NCBI GenBank assembly: GCA_021325515.1
Contig: JAJPHC010000030.1
Span: 1 to 64,000, forward strand
Source of the DNA: Acidobacteriota bacterium
GTDB lineage: Bacteria > Acidobacteriota > Thermoanaerobaculia > Gp7-AA8
Direction: 5' to 3'
DNA length: 64,000 nt
The notes under the pieces were generated by a model that searched no databases, had not been told where the DNA came from, and saw nothing but the letters and a program-made list of their open reading frames with translations. Made by a program: the position numbers and the translations under genes. This document shows positions 26,655 to 35,559 of the stretch, piece by piece; the stretch's first letter is position 1; every line of letters begins with the position of its first letter.

Positions 26655-29132
26655 ATGAGTGACGAGCTCGAGACCGTTTCCGTCCCCGAGCAATTCGCCT
26701 CCATCTTTCTTCGCGCGCAGCAGCACGTCGCCAGCTACTTCGCAAATCGCGTCGAGAATCCGCGTCAGAGCACGATCCTCATCTCCGGCGAGCGCTACAT
26801 CCTCGTGCGCGCCGCATCGATGTCGGTCGAGTTCTTCGATCTCGTCACGCGCCTCTATCGTGAGCGCGGCGACATCGAAGCGCGCAACGTCGCCAGCAAT
26901 CTTCTCTTCGACATCGCGCACGCCATCGGCCGCGCCGACGCGCGCACGTTTCACGCGCGGATGAATGTCAGCGATCCGGTCGAGAAGCTCTCCGCCGGCC
27001 CGATTCACTTCTCGTACTCCGGCTGGGCGTTCGTCAAAATCTTCCCCGAGTCGAATCCTTCGCCCGATGAGAACTACTACCTCATCTACGATCACCCGTT
27101 CTCCTTCGAGTCGGACGCGTGGATGCTGCGGAAGAAGCAGACGGACTTCCCGGTCTGCGTCATGAACGCCGGCTATTCGTCCGGCTGGTGCGAAGAGAGC
27201 TTCGGCCTTCCGCTCGTCGCGGCGGAAGTCGAGTGCCTGGCGGCGGGCGGCGAGCATTGCCGCTTCATCATGGCGCCGCCGTCGCGCATCGAAGCGCACG
27301 TCGAACGTTACGTCCGGGAAAAGGGACTCGATTCGAAGACGATCGTTTCTCCTGCCTCCATCACCGTTCCCGAATTCTTCCAGCGCAAGCGAATGGAAGA
27401 TGAGCTCCGCCGCTCGCGCGATCAGCTCGAAGTGCGCGTGCAGGAACGGACGGAGAGCCTGCGCCTCTTCGAGTCGGCGGTGCAGAACGCGATCGAAGGC
27501 ATCCTCCTCCTGAGTGGTGAGCAGCAGCCGCGTGTGCTCTACGCGAATGCAGGCTTCGAGAGGCTCACCGGCATCGCCGCTGTCGACGCGACCGGCCAGC
27601 CGCTCACCATTCTCCAGATCTCTCCCGAAGAGACCGAGATGCTCGACCGGATGCAACTGCATCTCGCGCGTGAGACACACTTCCAGGGAGAGGCCGCCGC
27701 TTCGCGCAAAGACGGCGTGCGCTATGTGCTCGAAGTTCACATCATGCCGATTCGCGCTCAGGAGCGGCTCACGCACTGGGTCTGCATCCTCCGCGATGTG
27801 AGCGATCGCCGCGCGCATCTCGCAGCGCTCGAGCATCAGGCGCTGCACGACGTGCTCACCGATCTGCCGAATCGCGTGCTGCTGCTCGATCGTCTCGAGC
27901 AGGCGATCCTCGCCTCACAGCGCCAGGGCTATTCACTCGCGCTGGTGATCATGGATCTCGATCGCTTCAAGGAAGTGAACGACACCTTCGGCCACCACAT
28001 CGGCGATCAACTGCTGATGCAGGTCGGACCGCGCCTTCGCAGCCAGATCCGCGTCGCCGACACGATCGCACGCCTCGGCGGCGACGAGTTCGCGATTCTG
28101 CTGCCGATGATCAGCGACATCGAGTCGGCGATCACCACAGGGCGCAAGCTCGTGCGGGCGCTCGAAGAACCGTTCCTCGTCGACGAGCACGCCTTCGAGG
28201 TCGGCGCCAGCGTCGGCATCGCCATCGCTCCCGATCACGGCACCGATGCCGCGACGCTCATGCGGCGCGCCGATGTCGCGATGTACATCGCCAAGCAGTC
28301 GAACAGCGGCTATGCGGTCTACTCCGCGGAGCAGGACAGCAACTCGCCGACGCGGCTGGCGCTGATGAGCGCACTTCGTTATGCGATCGATCACGGACAG
28401 CTCCTGCTGCACTACCAGCCGATCATCGATCTCGGGACTGGAACGTTCAAGCACCTCGAGGCACTCGTCCGCTGGCAGCACCCGCAGCACGGCCTGATGA
28501 CTCCCGATCAGTTCATTCCGCTCGCCGAGCGCACGGGGCTCATCGTGCCGCTGACGTCGTGGGTGCTGAACGAGGCACTCGCGCAATGCCGCGCGTGGCG
28601 CGATGCCGGACTCTCCCTCGGCGTCTCCGTGAACCTCTCCAGCCGCACGCTGCAGGATCCCGCACTCGCCGATCTCATCGCGGACAACCTGCGCCGCTGG
28701 CGCCTCGAGCCATCGGCGCTGAAGCTCGAGCTAACCGAGAGCAGCATCATGTCCGATCCCGATCGCGTCAGCGCGATGCTGGCCCGGCTGCGCGCGATGA
28801 ACCTGCGGTTGTCGATCGACGACTTCGGCACCGGCTACTCATCGCTTTCCCATCTGAGGCTTCTTCCGGTCGATGAGATCAAGATCGACAAGTCCTTCGT
28901 CATCGACATGCTGACGACGCCCTCCGATGAAGCCATCGTCCACTCCACGATTCAGCTCGCACAAAACCTCGGCCGCCGCGTCGTCGCCGAGGGAGTGGAG
29001 AGCAAGCCGATCTACGACCGCCTGCAGCAACTCGGCTGCGACGACGTGCAGGGCTTCTATCTCGCGAAGCCGATGGATGCGGCACACCTGCAGGAGTGGA
29101 TGCCGAAGGTGCCCTGGAAACCGGCAGCATGA
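26655..29132 (+). CDS. V4R-PAS-GGDEF-EAL cyclic-di-GMP regulator
   Basis: 825 residues. N-terminal XylR_N/V4R-type sensor (~1-215; GYSSGWCEESFGLP, then ECLAAGGEHCRF, a possible small-molecule or metal site), a short coiled linker, PAS (~270-390), GGDEF (~395-555) and EAL (~570-815). Both catalytic motifs are intact: GGDEF at 475-479 and EAL at 602-604 with DDFGTGYSS and EGVES. It may thus make or degrade c-di-GMP. No membrane segment is seen. V4R domains usually sense aromatics or lipids in the XylR/DmpR group, so a hydrophobic ligand is a reasonable inference. Palindromes of one 9-nt unit type flank it on both sides. Confidence 0.92.
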   Translation: MSDELETVSVPEQFASIFLRAQQHVASYFANRVENPRQSTILISGERYILVRAASMSVEFFDLVTRLYRERGDIEARNVASNLLFDIAHAIGRADARTFHARMNVSDPVEKLSAGPIHFSYSGWAFVKIFPESNPSPDENYYLIYDHPFSFESDAWMLRKKQTDFPVCVMNAGYSSGWCEESFGLPLVAAEVECLAAGGEHCRFIMAPPSRIEAHVERYVREKGLDSKTIVSPASITVPEFFQRKRMEDELRRSRDQLEVRVQERTESLRLFESAVQNAIEGILLLSGEQQPRVLYANAGFERLTGIAAVDATGQPLTILQISPEETEMLDRMQLHLARETHFQGEAAASRKDGVRYVLEVHIMPIRAQERLTHWVCILRDVSDRRAHLAALEHQALHDVLTDLPNRVLLLDRLEQAILASQRQGYSLALVIMDLDRFKEVNDTFGHHIGDQLLMQVGPRLRSQIRVADTIARLGGDEFAILLPMISDIESAITTGRKLVRALEEPFLVDEHAFEVGASVGIAIAPDHGTDAATLMRRADVAMYIAKQSNSGYAVYSAEQDSNSPTRLALMSALRYAIDHGQLLLHYQPIIDLGTGTFKHLEALVRWQHPQHGLMTPDQFIPLAERTGLIVPLTSWVLNEALAQCRAWRDAGLSLGVSVNLSSRTLQDPALADLIADNLRRWRLEPSALKLELTESSIMSDPDRVSAMLARLRAMNLRLSIDDFGTGYSSLSHLRLLPVDEIKIDKSFVIDMLTTPSDEAIVHSTIQLAQNLGRRVVAEGVESKPIYDRLQQLGCDDVQGFYLAKPMDAAHLQEWMPKVPWKPAA

Positions 29133-29134
29133 TG

Positions 29135-29225
29135 ATGATGGGAGTATGGGACGGATGGGACGGATAGGACGGATGGGACCCGCGGCGCTATCCCATCCGT
29201 CCCATCCGTCCCACACTCCCATCAT
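29135..29225. repeat. Long palindrome of 9-nt units (GGGACGGAT)
   Basis: Arms of 35 nt (29135-29169 and 29191-29225) match as reverse complements with two mismatches. The unit GGGACGGAT has the same frame as the GGGACCTAT unit of the palindrome at 26535. It lies between the GGDEF/EAL stop and the promoter of the TonB-receptor gene. Confidence 0.92.
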
Positions 29226-29231
29226 TCGCAC

Positions 29232-29237
29232 TACAAT
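29232..29237 (+). promoter_or_regulatory. Putative -10 box (TACAAT) of the TonB-receptor gene
   Basis: TACAAT sits 31 nt before the ATG at 29269, leaving a short leader that contains AGGAGGA. Confidence 0.55.
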
Positions 29238-29268
29238 GTCCCCCAATCACCCCAAACAGGAGGAATTC

Positions 29269-32235
29269 ATGCGTCCCATGCTCCGGTCGCTACTCGTTCT
29301 CCTTGCAGTGGGCCTTCTTCTCCCTCTCTCTGCATACGCACAATCGCAGGCAACCACCGGTGTCATTGAAGGAACGGTGATGGATGCCACCGGCGCGGTG
29401 CTGCCGGGCGTCACCGTCTCGCTCAAGAACACCGCCACGAACTACGAGCAGACGCAGGTGACTGACAAGGAGGGGCGCTTCCGCGGTGTGCTGCTGCCTC
29501 TCGGTCCTTATCAGGTCACTGCATCGCTGGAAGGATTCGGCTCGCAGTTGCAGAAAGGGCTGCAGTTGCAGGTCGGCCAGACGCTGACGCTCACCTTCAA
29601 GCTCTCGCAGGCCGCGGTGGCCGAGCAGATCGTCGTCACCGCCGCGGCGCCGCTGATCGAGACCGCGCGCACGGAAGGTGCGACGCGCATCGATGACAAG
29701 TCCGTCGCAGGCTTGCCCAACAACGGCCGCAACTTCCTCGACCTCACGAAGCTCACGCCCGGCGTCAGCATCGTGCAGGGGCCGGATGGCGACGAGCTCT
29801 CGATCAACGGCCAGAAAGGCATTCAGAACAACGTCTCCGTCGACGGCGCCGACTTCAACAATCCCTTCTTCGGCGAGCAGCGCGGCGGCCAGCGTCCGGC
29901 GTTCACGTTCAATCTCGATGCAGTCAAAGAGATGGTCGTCGTCGCGGATGGCGCCAACGCGGAGTTCGGCCGTTCGCAGTCGGGCTTCGTCAACGTCATC
30001 ACGAAGTCCGGCACGAATGAAATGGACGGCACCGCTCACTTCACGCTGAAGGATGATTCGCTCAGCTCACGCGCGAAGGCAGGCGACGGCACGACGGCGC
30101 CGAAGTTCGCCTCGCATCAATATCAGGGCGGATTCACATTCGGCGGCCCGTTCGTGCGCGACAAGCTCTTCTACTTCGGCTCCGTCGACGTGCAGCAGGC
30201 GCGGTCGACGAAGCAGACGGATCCTTCGCGAATCGAGCAGCGCGTCGTCGACGCACTCGCCGCGCTCGGAAGTCCGAATGAAAACGGTCCAATCAGCCGC
30301 ACCAACGACGCGCGCGTTCTGCTCCTGAAGACCGACTGGAACTCGAGCGCGAAGAATCTCTTCACATTCCGCTACAACTACACCTGGGCCGAACAGAAGA
30401 ACGGAACGTTCGACGTCGACTCGTGGGGCCGCAGCGCGAACGCCATCGAGCGCGACTCGTCGCATGCACTGACCGGCGCACTGGTCTCCACGTTCGCCGC
30501 CGACCTTCTGAATGAGTTCCGCTTCCAGACGGCGAAGGAAAACCGTCCGCGTCCCTACAACGGCCCGCAGATCACGGGTCAGGGCCGGCCCCTTCCCGAC
30601 ACCGCATTCGACTTCGTGCACAGCTATCGCTTCGGCGAGCCGTTCTTCATCCCCGTGAAGTACTACGACACGCGCCTCCAGTTCAACGACAACATCTCGT
30701 ATCTGCGCGGAGCGCATTCCTACAAGTTCGGCGTCGAGTACAACAAGGTGAACTCGGTGCAGACCTTCGTCGGATTCGCCAACGGCCGCTGGATCTTCGA
30801 TTCCACCGACGGATTCCTCGAAGATCTGAAGAACCACACGAACAAGCACGTGCTCCTCTTCCTGCAGCAGGCCGGCGTCGGCGGGCTGAGTGTGGAGGAA
30901 GCGGGAACGCAGAGCATCCCGCAGAAAGAGCCGGCGGTATTCGCTCAGGACAGCTGGCAGGCAACGCCGAATCTCAACGTGCAATACGGCCTGCGCTGGG
31001 AAGCGCAGATCGAGCCCGATCCGATCACGCCCGCCGACCAGGTCTTCTACGCGAAGTTCATCGGCACGACGAGCAAGGGACAGGAATTCCCCTCCAACGG
31101 CAAGATTCCTTCCGACCGCAAGATGTGGCAGCCGCGGCTCGGCATGTCGTGGAATCCGAACGGCGACGGCAAGAGCGTGCTGCGCGCGAACGCCGGCATC
31201 TTCTACGGCCGCGTGCCGGGACTCAGTCTCGCCTCGTCACGCTCGACCAACGGCAGCCGCGGTCAGACGATCTTCCGCAACAGCGGTTTCAATCCTGACG
31301 GCTGCCTTCCGATCTATCCGAATCCTCTCGCGGCATCGTGCATCTCGTCGCCGTTCGATCCCGATGTCTTCGTGTTCGACAAGAACTTCGAGAATCCGCG
31401 GACGAAGTCGGCCTCGGTCTCCTGGGAGCAGGAAGCGATCCCCGACTACGCCGTGCTCGTGAAGTACAACTACGCGAAGAGCGATCACATCACGCGCTTC
31501 ATCAATGCCAACGATCCTCTTCTCGGTTCGCCATGGTCCACAGGCCTCGGCGCCGACGGCAAGAACGGCATTGGTACGCTCACGGTGGTCCAGTCCTCCG
31601 CGCGCAGCCTTTACCAGGGCGTCACGCTCGGACTGACCAAGCGTCCGTCGCACAACGTGCAGTTCCAGCTCTACTACACGTATTCGAAGGACAAGTCGGA
31701 TGACGACAACGAGCGCGATCCGTTCTCGTTCCGCTACGCGAAGATCACGAATCTCGGGCCGGAGTACAGCTACTCCGATCGCGATCAGCGTCATCGTGTG
31801 AATGGCTGGCTGCTCTGGAATGCGCCGGCTGGCCTCGACGTGAACTTCCGTTACTCGTATCGCTCGGCGCAGCCGCAGTCACTCTCGTGTGTGGTGAGCG
31901 AGGCGTTCTGCGGAAAGGACGCATTCGGCAACTCGCGCTACAAGCAGGTCGCCGCGTCGCCGTCGGACCGCATCAATCCCGACGGTTCGGTCACGCAGCG
32001 CAATCTCGGCCGCAAGGACAATCAGTATTCGTCGCTCGACTTCCGCATCTCGAAGCCGTTCAAGCTTGCGAGCGGACTCACCGCGGAACCGTCGATCGAC
32101 ATCTTCAACGTGTTCAACAGCAAGAACCTGAAGCACCCCGAGGTGACGAGCCTCGTCTTCAACTTCGACGGCACGGTGCAGAGCGGCCTCGGTGATCCGA
32201 GGCAGGCGCAGCTCGGCGTCCGGTTGATCTGGTAG
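29269..32235 (+). CDS. TonB-dependent receptor, Oar-like with carboxypeptidase-regulatory domain
   Basis: 988 residues from the ATG at 29269 (AGGAGGAATTC upstream). Signal peptide (~1-24, LSAYAQS), CarboxypepD_reg/CnaB-like domain (~28-110: GVIEGTVMDATGAVLPGVTV), plug domain (~120-240: GLPNNGRNFLDLTKLTPG), then a beta-barrel ending in an aromatic residue (VRLIW). This architecture is abundant in Acidobacteriota. It is an outer-membrane, TonB-energised importer; the ligand cannot be deduced. No canonical TonB box was recognised. Confidence 0.93.
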   Translation: MRPMLRSLLVLLAVGLLLPLSAYAQSQATTGVIEGTVMDATGAVLPGVTVSLKNTATNYEQTQVTDKEGRFRGVLLPLGPYQVTASLEGFGSQLQKGLQLQVGQTLTLTFKLSQAAVAEQIVVTAAAPLIETARTEGATRIDDKSVAGLPNNGRNFLDLTKLTPGVSIVQGPDGDELSINGQKGIQNNVSVDGADFNNPFFGEQRGGQRPAFTFNLDAVKEMVVVADGANAEFGRSQSGFVNVITKSGTNEMDGTAHFTLKDDSLSSRAKAGDGTTAPKFASHQYQGGFTFGGPFVRDKLFYFGSVDVQQARSTKQTDPSRIEQRVVDALAALGSPNENGPISRTNDARVLLLKTDWNSSAKNLFTFRYNYTWAEQKNGTFDVDSWGRSANAIERDSSHALTGALVSTFAADLLNEFRFQTAKENRPRPYNGPQITGQGRPLPDTAFDFVHSYRFGEPFFIPVKYYDTRLQFNDNISYLRGAHSYKFGVEYNKVNSVQTFVGFANGRWIFDSTDGFLEDLKNHTNKHVLLFLQQAGVGGLSVEEAGTQSIPQKEPAVFAQDSWQATPNLNVQYGLRWEAQIEPDPITPADQVFYAKFIGTTSKGQEFPSNGKIPSDRKMWQPRLGMSWNPNGDGKSVLRANAGIFYGRVPGLSLASSRSTNGSRGQTIFRNSGFNPDGCLPIYPNPLAASCISSPFDPDVFVFDKNFENPRTKSASVSWEQEAIPDYAVLVKYNYAKSDHITRFINANDPLLGSPWSTGLGADGKNGIGTLTVVQSSARSLYQGVTLGLTKRPSHNVQFQLYYTYSKDKSDDDNERDPFSFRYAKITNLGPEYSYSDRDQRHRVNGWLLWNAPAGLDVNFRYSYRSAQPQSLSCVVSEAFCGKDAFGNSRYKQVAASPSDRINPDGSVTQRNLGRKDNQYSSLDFRISKPFKLASGLTAEPSIDIFNVFNSKNLKHPEVTSLVFNFDGTVQSGLGDPRQAQLGVRLIW

Positions 32236-32239
32236 CAAT

Positions 32240-32575
32240 GTGCTCCTGGCGTGCGGTGGCCAACACCGCACGCCAGTGGAGTGCGGACGCCTCGTCCGCA
32301 CATCGTTCACCCAACAGAGCACCGCTGCCTCCACGGCGCGGACTCCGTGGAGTGCGGACGTCCTCGTCCGCACATCGTTCAACAGAGCACTGCTGCCTCC
32401 ACGGCAGCAGTTCGCGGACGAGGCGTCCGCGCTCCGCACCTTACTCCGTGGGGTGCGGACGTCCTCGTCCGCACATCGTTCCATCCACCAGAACACTGCT
32501 GCCTCGACGGCAGCAGTTCGCGGACGAGACGTCCGCGCCCCACACCTTCTCCGTGGAGGTACGCACATCGTTCCA
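32240..32575. repeat. Cluster of GTGCGGACG...CGTCCGCAC hairpin repeats
   Basis: Several hairpins of the type GTGCGGACGTCCTCGTCCGC alternate with the opposite-sense form CGCGGACGAGGCGTCCGCG. Spacers contain a second inverted motif (CTGCTGCC...GGCAGCAG) and CTCCGTGGA. The unit is roughly 115 nt and recurs about three times with decay. No gene was recognised in 32236-32608; short frames through it are by-products of the repeats. Confidence 0.85.
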
Positions 32576-32608
32576 TGACACCGTACGCGATGCCGCGATC
32601 CTCGGCGA

Positions 32609-32809
32609 TCAGTGAGCGCTCGCCCGCCGGTGAACGGCGGGAGGCTTCACCGGTTGCTCCGCATTTGCGCCGAGAAACGAAAGCAGTTGCGCGTCAGTAA
32701 CAGCGACGGGAGTCGATGAATCGTTGAACTCGTCGCTCATGCCCGCAAGATCATCGGCAGCGGATGGGGCGAAGGGAAGGAACAAGAGGACGAGTGCTGC
32801 GAGTTGCAT
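32609..32809 (-). CDS. Possible small secreted peptide
   Basis: 66 residues from the ATG at 32809. A short hydrophobic signal-like start (MQLAALVLLFLPFAPSAA) precedes a polar stretch with GMSDEFND and a basic C terminus. DEFND resembles the opening of secreted DUF1349/GH16-type domains, so it may be a remnant of a longer exported enzyme. The coding case is weak: no Shine-Dalgarno and no known family. It is divergent from the HAD gene with a 10-nt gap. Confidence 0.35.
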   Translation of the reverse strand: MQLAALVLLFLPFAPSAADDLAGMSDEFNDSSTPVAVTDAQLLSFLGANAEQPVKPPAVHRRASAH

Positions 32810-32819
32810 CGAACACAAT

Positions 32820-33473
32820 ATGGAGACCTCCCGCCGTCTGAGGCAACTCGAAAATCGCCGTGCCGTCATCTTCGATTGGGACGGCACGCTCGCCGACACC
32901 GCGGAGGCGAGCTACCGCTGCTACGTGCGGCTGTTCGAATCCTTCTCGCTGCCCTTCGATCGCGAGACGTATGCACGCACCTACTCGCCGAACTGGTATC
33001 ACACGTTCCGCTGCCTCGACCTGCCTGAAGAGCATTGGAGCGAGGCCGACCGCCGCTGGCTCGCCTTTTTCGCGGAGGAGACGGTCGCGCTGATCGATGG
33101 CGCCGCCGAGGTCATCACGACGCTCGCCGCGCGCGGGATCGCCACGAGTGTGGTGACCAGCGGAAGCCGCGAGCGCGTCGTGCGTGAGATCGATGCGCAT
33201 GGCCTGTCGCAACATCTCCGGCATCCGGTCTTCGGCACGGATGTCGAGAACAAGAAGCCGCATCCCGAAGCGCTGCTGCTCTGCCTCGAACGGTTATCGG
33301 TCAAGCCCGCCGATGCCGTCTACGTCGGCGACAGCGCCGAAGACATCGCAATGGCGCGCGCCGCCGGCGTCTGTTCCGTTGCTGTACCAGGACCCTATCC
33401 CAATCACGATTCGCTGCACGCCGCGAATGCCGATGTGACACTGCGATCACTCAAGGACCTCCTGGCCTCATGA
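32820..33473 (+). CDS. HAD-family hydrolase (phosphoglycolate-phosphatase-like)
   Basis: 217 residues from the ATG at 32820. HAD motif I is FDWDGTLAD (nucleophile D19, general acid D21), motif II SGSR, motif III KKPHPE and motif IV GDSAEDIAMA. The helical cap between motifs I and II marks it as subfamily IA (Gph/beta-phosphoglucomutase type). The substrate is a small phosphate ester of unknown identity. Confidence 0.88.
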   Translation: METSRRLRQLENRRAVIFDWDGTLADTAEASYRCYVRLFESFSLPFDRETYARTYSPNWYHTFRCLDLPEEHWSEADRRWLAFFAEETVALIDGAAEVITTLAARGIATSVVTSGSRERVVREIDAHGLSQHLRHPVFGTDVENKKPHPEALLLCLERLSVKPADAVYVGDSAEDIAMARAAGVCSVAVPGPYPNHDSLHAANADVTLRSLKDLLAS

Positions 33474-33479
33474 CGTTTT

Positions 33480-33500
33480 GGACAACCTGAGAGGTTGTCC
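33480..33500. repeat. Perfect 9-bp hairpin (GGACAACCT/AGGTTGTCC) ahead of the molybdoenzyme promoter
   Basis: 9-bp arms with a GAG loop, ending exactly where the TACACT -10 box starts. It is similar in design to the GACAAGCTCTC hairpin at 58841. It could be an operator or simply a resident repeat. Confidence 0.75.
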
Positions 33501-33506
33501 TACACT
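33501..33506 (+). promoter_or_regulatory. Putative -10 box (TACACT), leaderless promoter of the molybdoenzyme gene
   Basis: TACACT ends 7 nt before the ATG at 33514, so the transcript would start on the start codon. Confidence 0.45.
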
Positions 33507-33513
33507 CCGTCGA

Positions 33514-35559
33514 ATGCCCACCACGATCCGCGCGGTTTGCCCCCACGATTGCCCCGATACCTGCGGCATGCTGGTCACGGTCGAGGATGGCCGCGCGATC
33601 CGCATCGCCGGCGATCCCGATCATCCCGTCACGAACGGTTTCCTCTGCACGAAAGTCTCGAAGTATCTCGAGCGGACGTATCACGACGGGCGCCTGCTGC
33701 ATCCGCAGATCCGCACCGGTGCAAAGGGTGAAGGAACGTTCCGGCAGGCAACGTGGGACGAGGCTCTGTCCCTCATCGCGCAGAAGCTCAACGCGATTCG
33801 TGCGGAGAATCCGCAGTCGATCCTTCCCTACTCCTACGGCGGCACGCTCGGCTCGATCCAGGGCGACTCGCTCTCGATGCGCTTCTTTCATCGCATCGGC
33901 GCGTCGCTGCTCGACCGGACGATCTGCGCCACCGCGGGGATGACGTCCTGGAACGCGGTGTACGGCATCCGCATGGGCACCGACACGGAAACGATCGCGC
34001 AATCGAAGCTCATCATCCTCTGGGGCACGAACACACTCACGTCGAACCCGCACCTCTGGCCGTTCATCCGCAAGGCGAAGGCGAACGGTGCGACGACGAT
34101 CTGCATCGATCCGCTGCGCACGCGCACTGCGGATGCCTGCGACGAGCACATCGCGATTCGTCCCGGCACCGACGCGGCCCTGGCACTGGCCATCGCCCAC
34201 GTGCTCTTTCGCGACGATGCCGTCGATCGTCAATATCTTGACGAGATGACGACGGGGTGGGAGAAGCTGCGCGACCGCGTGCTCGCTGAGTACTCGCCGG
34301 AGCGCGTCTCTGCGATTACGCGCGTCCCCGCGGCCACGATCGAGAGCCTCGCCCATCGCTACGCCGCCACTCGCCCGTCGTTCATCCGCCTCAACTACGG
34401 ATTGCAGCGGCATGGCGGCGGCGGCTCGGCCGTCCGTGCCATCGCGCTGCTGCCGGCGCTCACCGGCGACTGGAATCTTCCCGGCGGCGGCGCGCAGCTC
34501 TCGACCTCGCAGGCATTCGCCCTCGACAGCGCGTATCTCGAACGGCCGGACCTGATTCCTCCCGGCACGCGCACGATCAACATGACGCGTCTCGGTGAGG
34601 CGCTCACCGAAACGGACAATCCTCCCGTGAAGGCGATAATCGTCTACAACTCCAATCCCGCGGCCGTCGCCCCTGATCGCGAGCGCGTGCTCGCCGGCCT
34701 GCGCCGTGACGATCTCTTCACCGTCGTCCTCGAACATTTCCAGACCGACACCGCGGATTACGCCGACGTGCTGCTGCCGGCCACGACCCAGCTCGAGCAT
34801 GAAGACCTGCACAAGGCATACGGCCACATCTATCTCTCCTACAACCGTGCGGCGATCGCGCCGCTCGGCGAGTCGCTGCCGAACACCCAGATCTTCCGCC
34901 GGCTCGCGGCCCGCATGGGACTCGAAGATCCGGAGTTGCAGGAGAGCGACGAGTCGATGATCCGCCATGCGATTGCGCGAGTGCCGGGAATCACGTTCGA
35001 TGATCTGCAGCGCGACGGCTGGATCCGCTTGAAGGTGCCGTCGCCGCATCTGCCCTATCGCAGCGGCACGAAGCTTCCGACTCCCAGCGGACGGATCGAG
35101 ATCGAGTCGTCGCGCTTTGCGGCGGAAGGGCTCGATCCGATTCCGTCGTACGTGCCGCCGCATGAATCGGAGGAGCGCTCGCCGGAGCTCGCGCGGCGTT
35201 ACCCGCTCGCGCTCATCTCGCCTCCCGCGCATTCGTTCCTCAACTCGACCTTCGTGAATGTCGCGACGCTGCGCCGCGCGGCGGGCAAACCGACGCTGGA
35301 GATTCACGCCGGCGATGCCGACCGCCGCGGGATCAAGCCCGGCGATCGCGTACGGATCAGCAACGATCGCGGCTCGTTCACCGCCGAGGCGGTGATCAGC
35401 GATCGCGTGCGCCCCGGCGTCGTCAGCGCGCCATCCGTCTGGTGGCCCAAGATGACCGAAGATCGGACGAATGCGAATCACACGACGTCGCAGGCAGTCA
35501 CCGACATCGGCGGCGGTGCGACGTTCTACGACAATCTCGTCGAGGTGAGCCCCGCGTGA
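33514..35559 (+). CDS. Molybdopterin-dependent oxidoreductase with N-terminal [4Fe-4S] site
   Basis: 681 residues. N-terminal cluster motif C9-x3-C13-x3-C17-x27-C45 (CPHDCPDTC ... GFLCTK), then the MGD-binding domains of the DMSO-reductase superfamily (COG0243; LLLPATTQLEHED, TPSGRIEIES, and a C-terminal cofactor-binding domain with GDRVRISNDRG). No Tat signal was seen at the N terminus, so it is probably cytoplasmic. The substrate is unknown; no electron-transfer subunit gene is adjacent. The stop overlaps the GTG start of the CPBP protease (GTGA). Confidence 0.88.
   Translation: MPTTIRAVCPHDCPDTCGMLVTVEDGRAIRIAGDPDHPVTNGFLCTKVSKYLERTYHDGRLLHPQIRTGAKGEGTFRQATWDEALSLIAQKLNAIRAENPQSILPYSYGGTLGSIQGDSLSMRFFHRIGASLLDRTICATAGMTSWNAVYGIRMGTDTETIAQSKLIILWGTNTLTSNPHLWPFIRKAKANGATTICIDPLRTRTADACDEHIAIRPGTDAALALAIAHVLFRDDAVDRQYLDEMTTGWEKLRDRVLAEYSPERVSAITRVPAATIESLAHRYAATRPSFIRLNYGLQRHGGGGSAVRAIALLPALTGDWNLPGGGAQLSTSQAFALDSAYLERPDLIPPGTRTINMTRLGEALTETDNPPVKAIIVYNSNPAAVAPDRERVLAGLRRDDLFTVVLEHFQTDTADYADVLLPATTQLEHEDLHKAYGHIYLSYNRAAIAPLGESLPNTQIFRRLAARMGLEDPELQESDESMIRHAIARVPGITFDDLQRDGWIRLKVPSPHLPYRSGTKLPTPSGRIEIESSRFAAEGLDPIPSYVPPHESEERSPELARRYPLALISPPAHSFLNSTFVNVATLRRAAGKPTLEIHAGDADRRGIKPGDRVRISNDRGSFTAEAVISDRVRPGVVSAPSVWWPKMTEDRTNANHTTSQAVTDIGGGATFYDNLVEVSPA

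Noticed and set aside
32240-32575. CRISPR array
   Set aside because: Repeats are near-palindromic, alternate in orientation and vary in spacing and sequence; no constant repeat with unique spacers and no cas genes.
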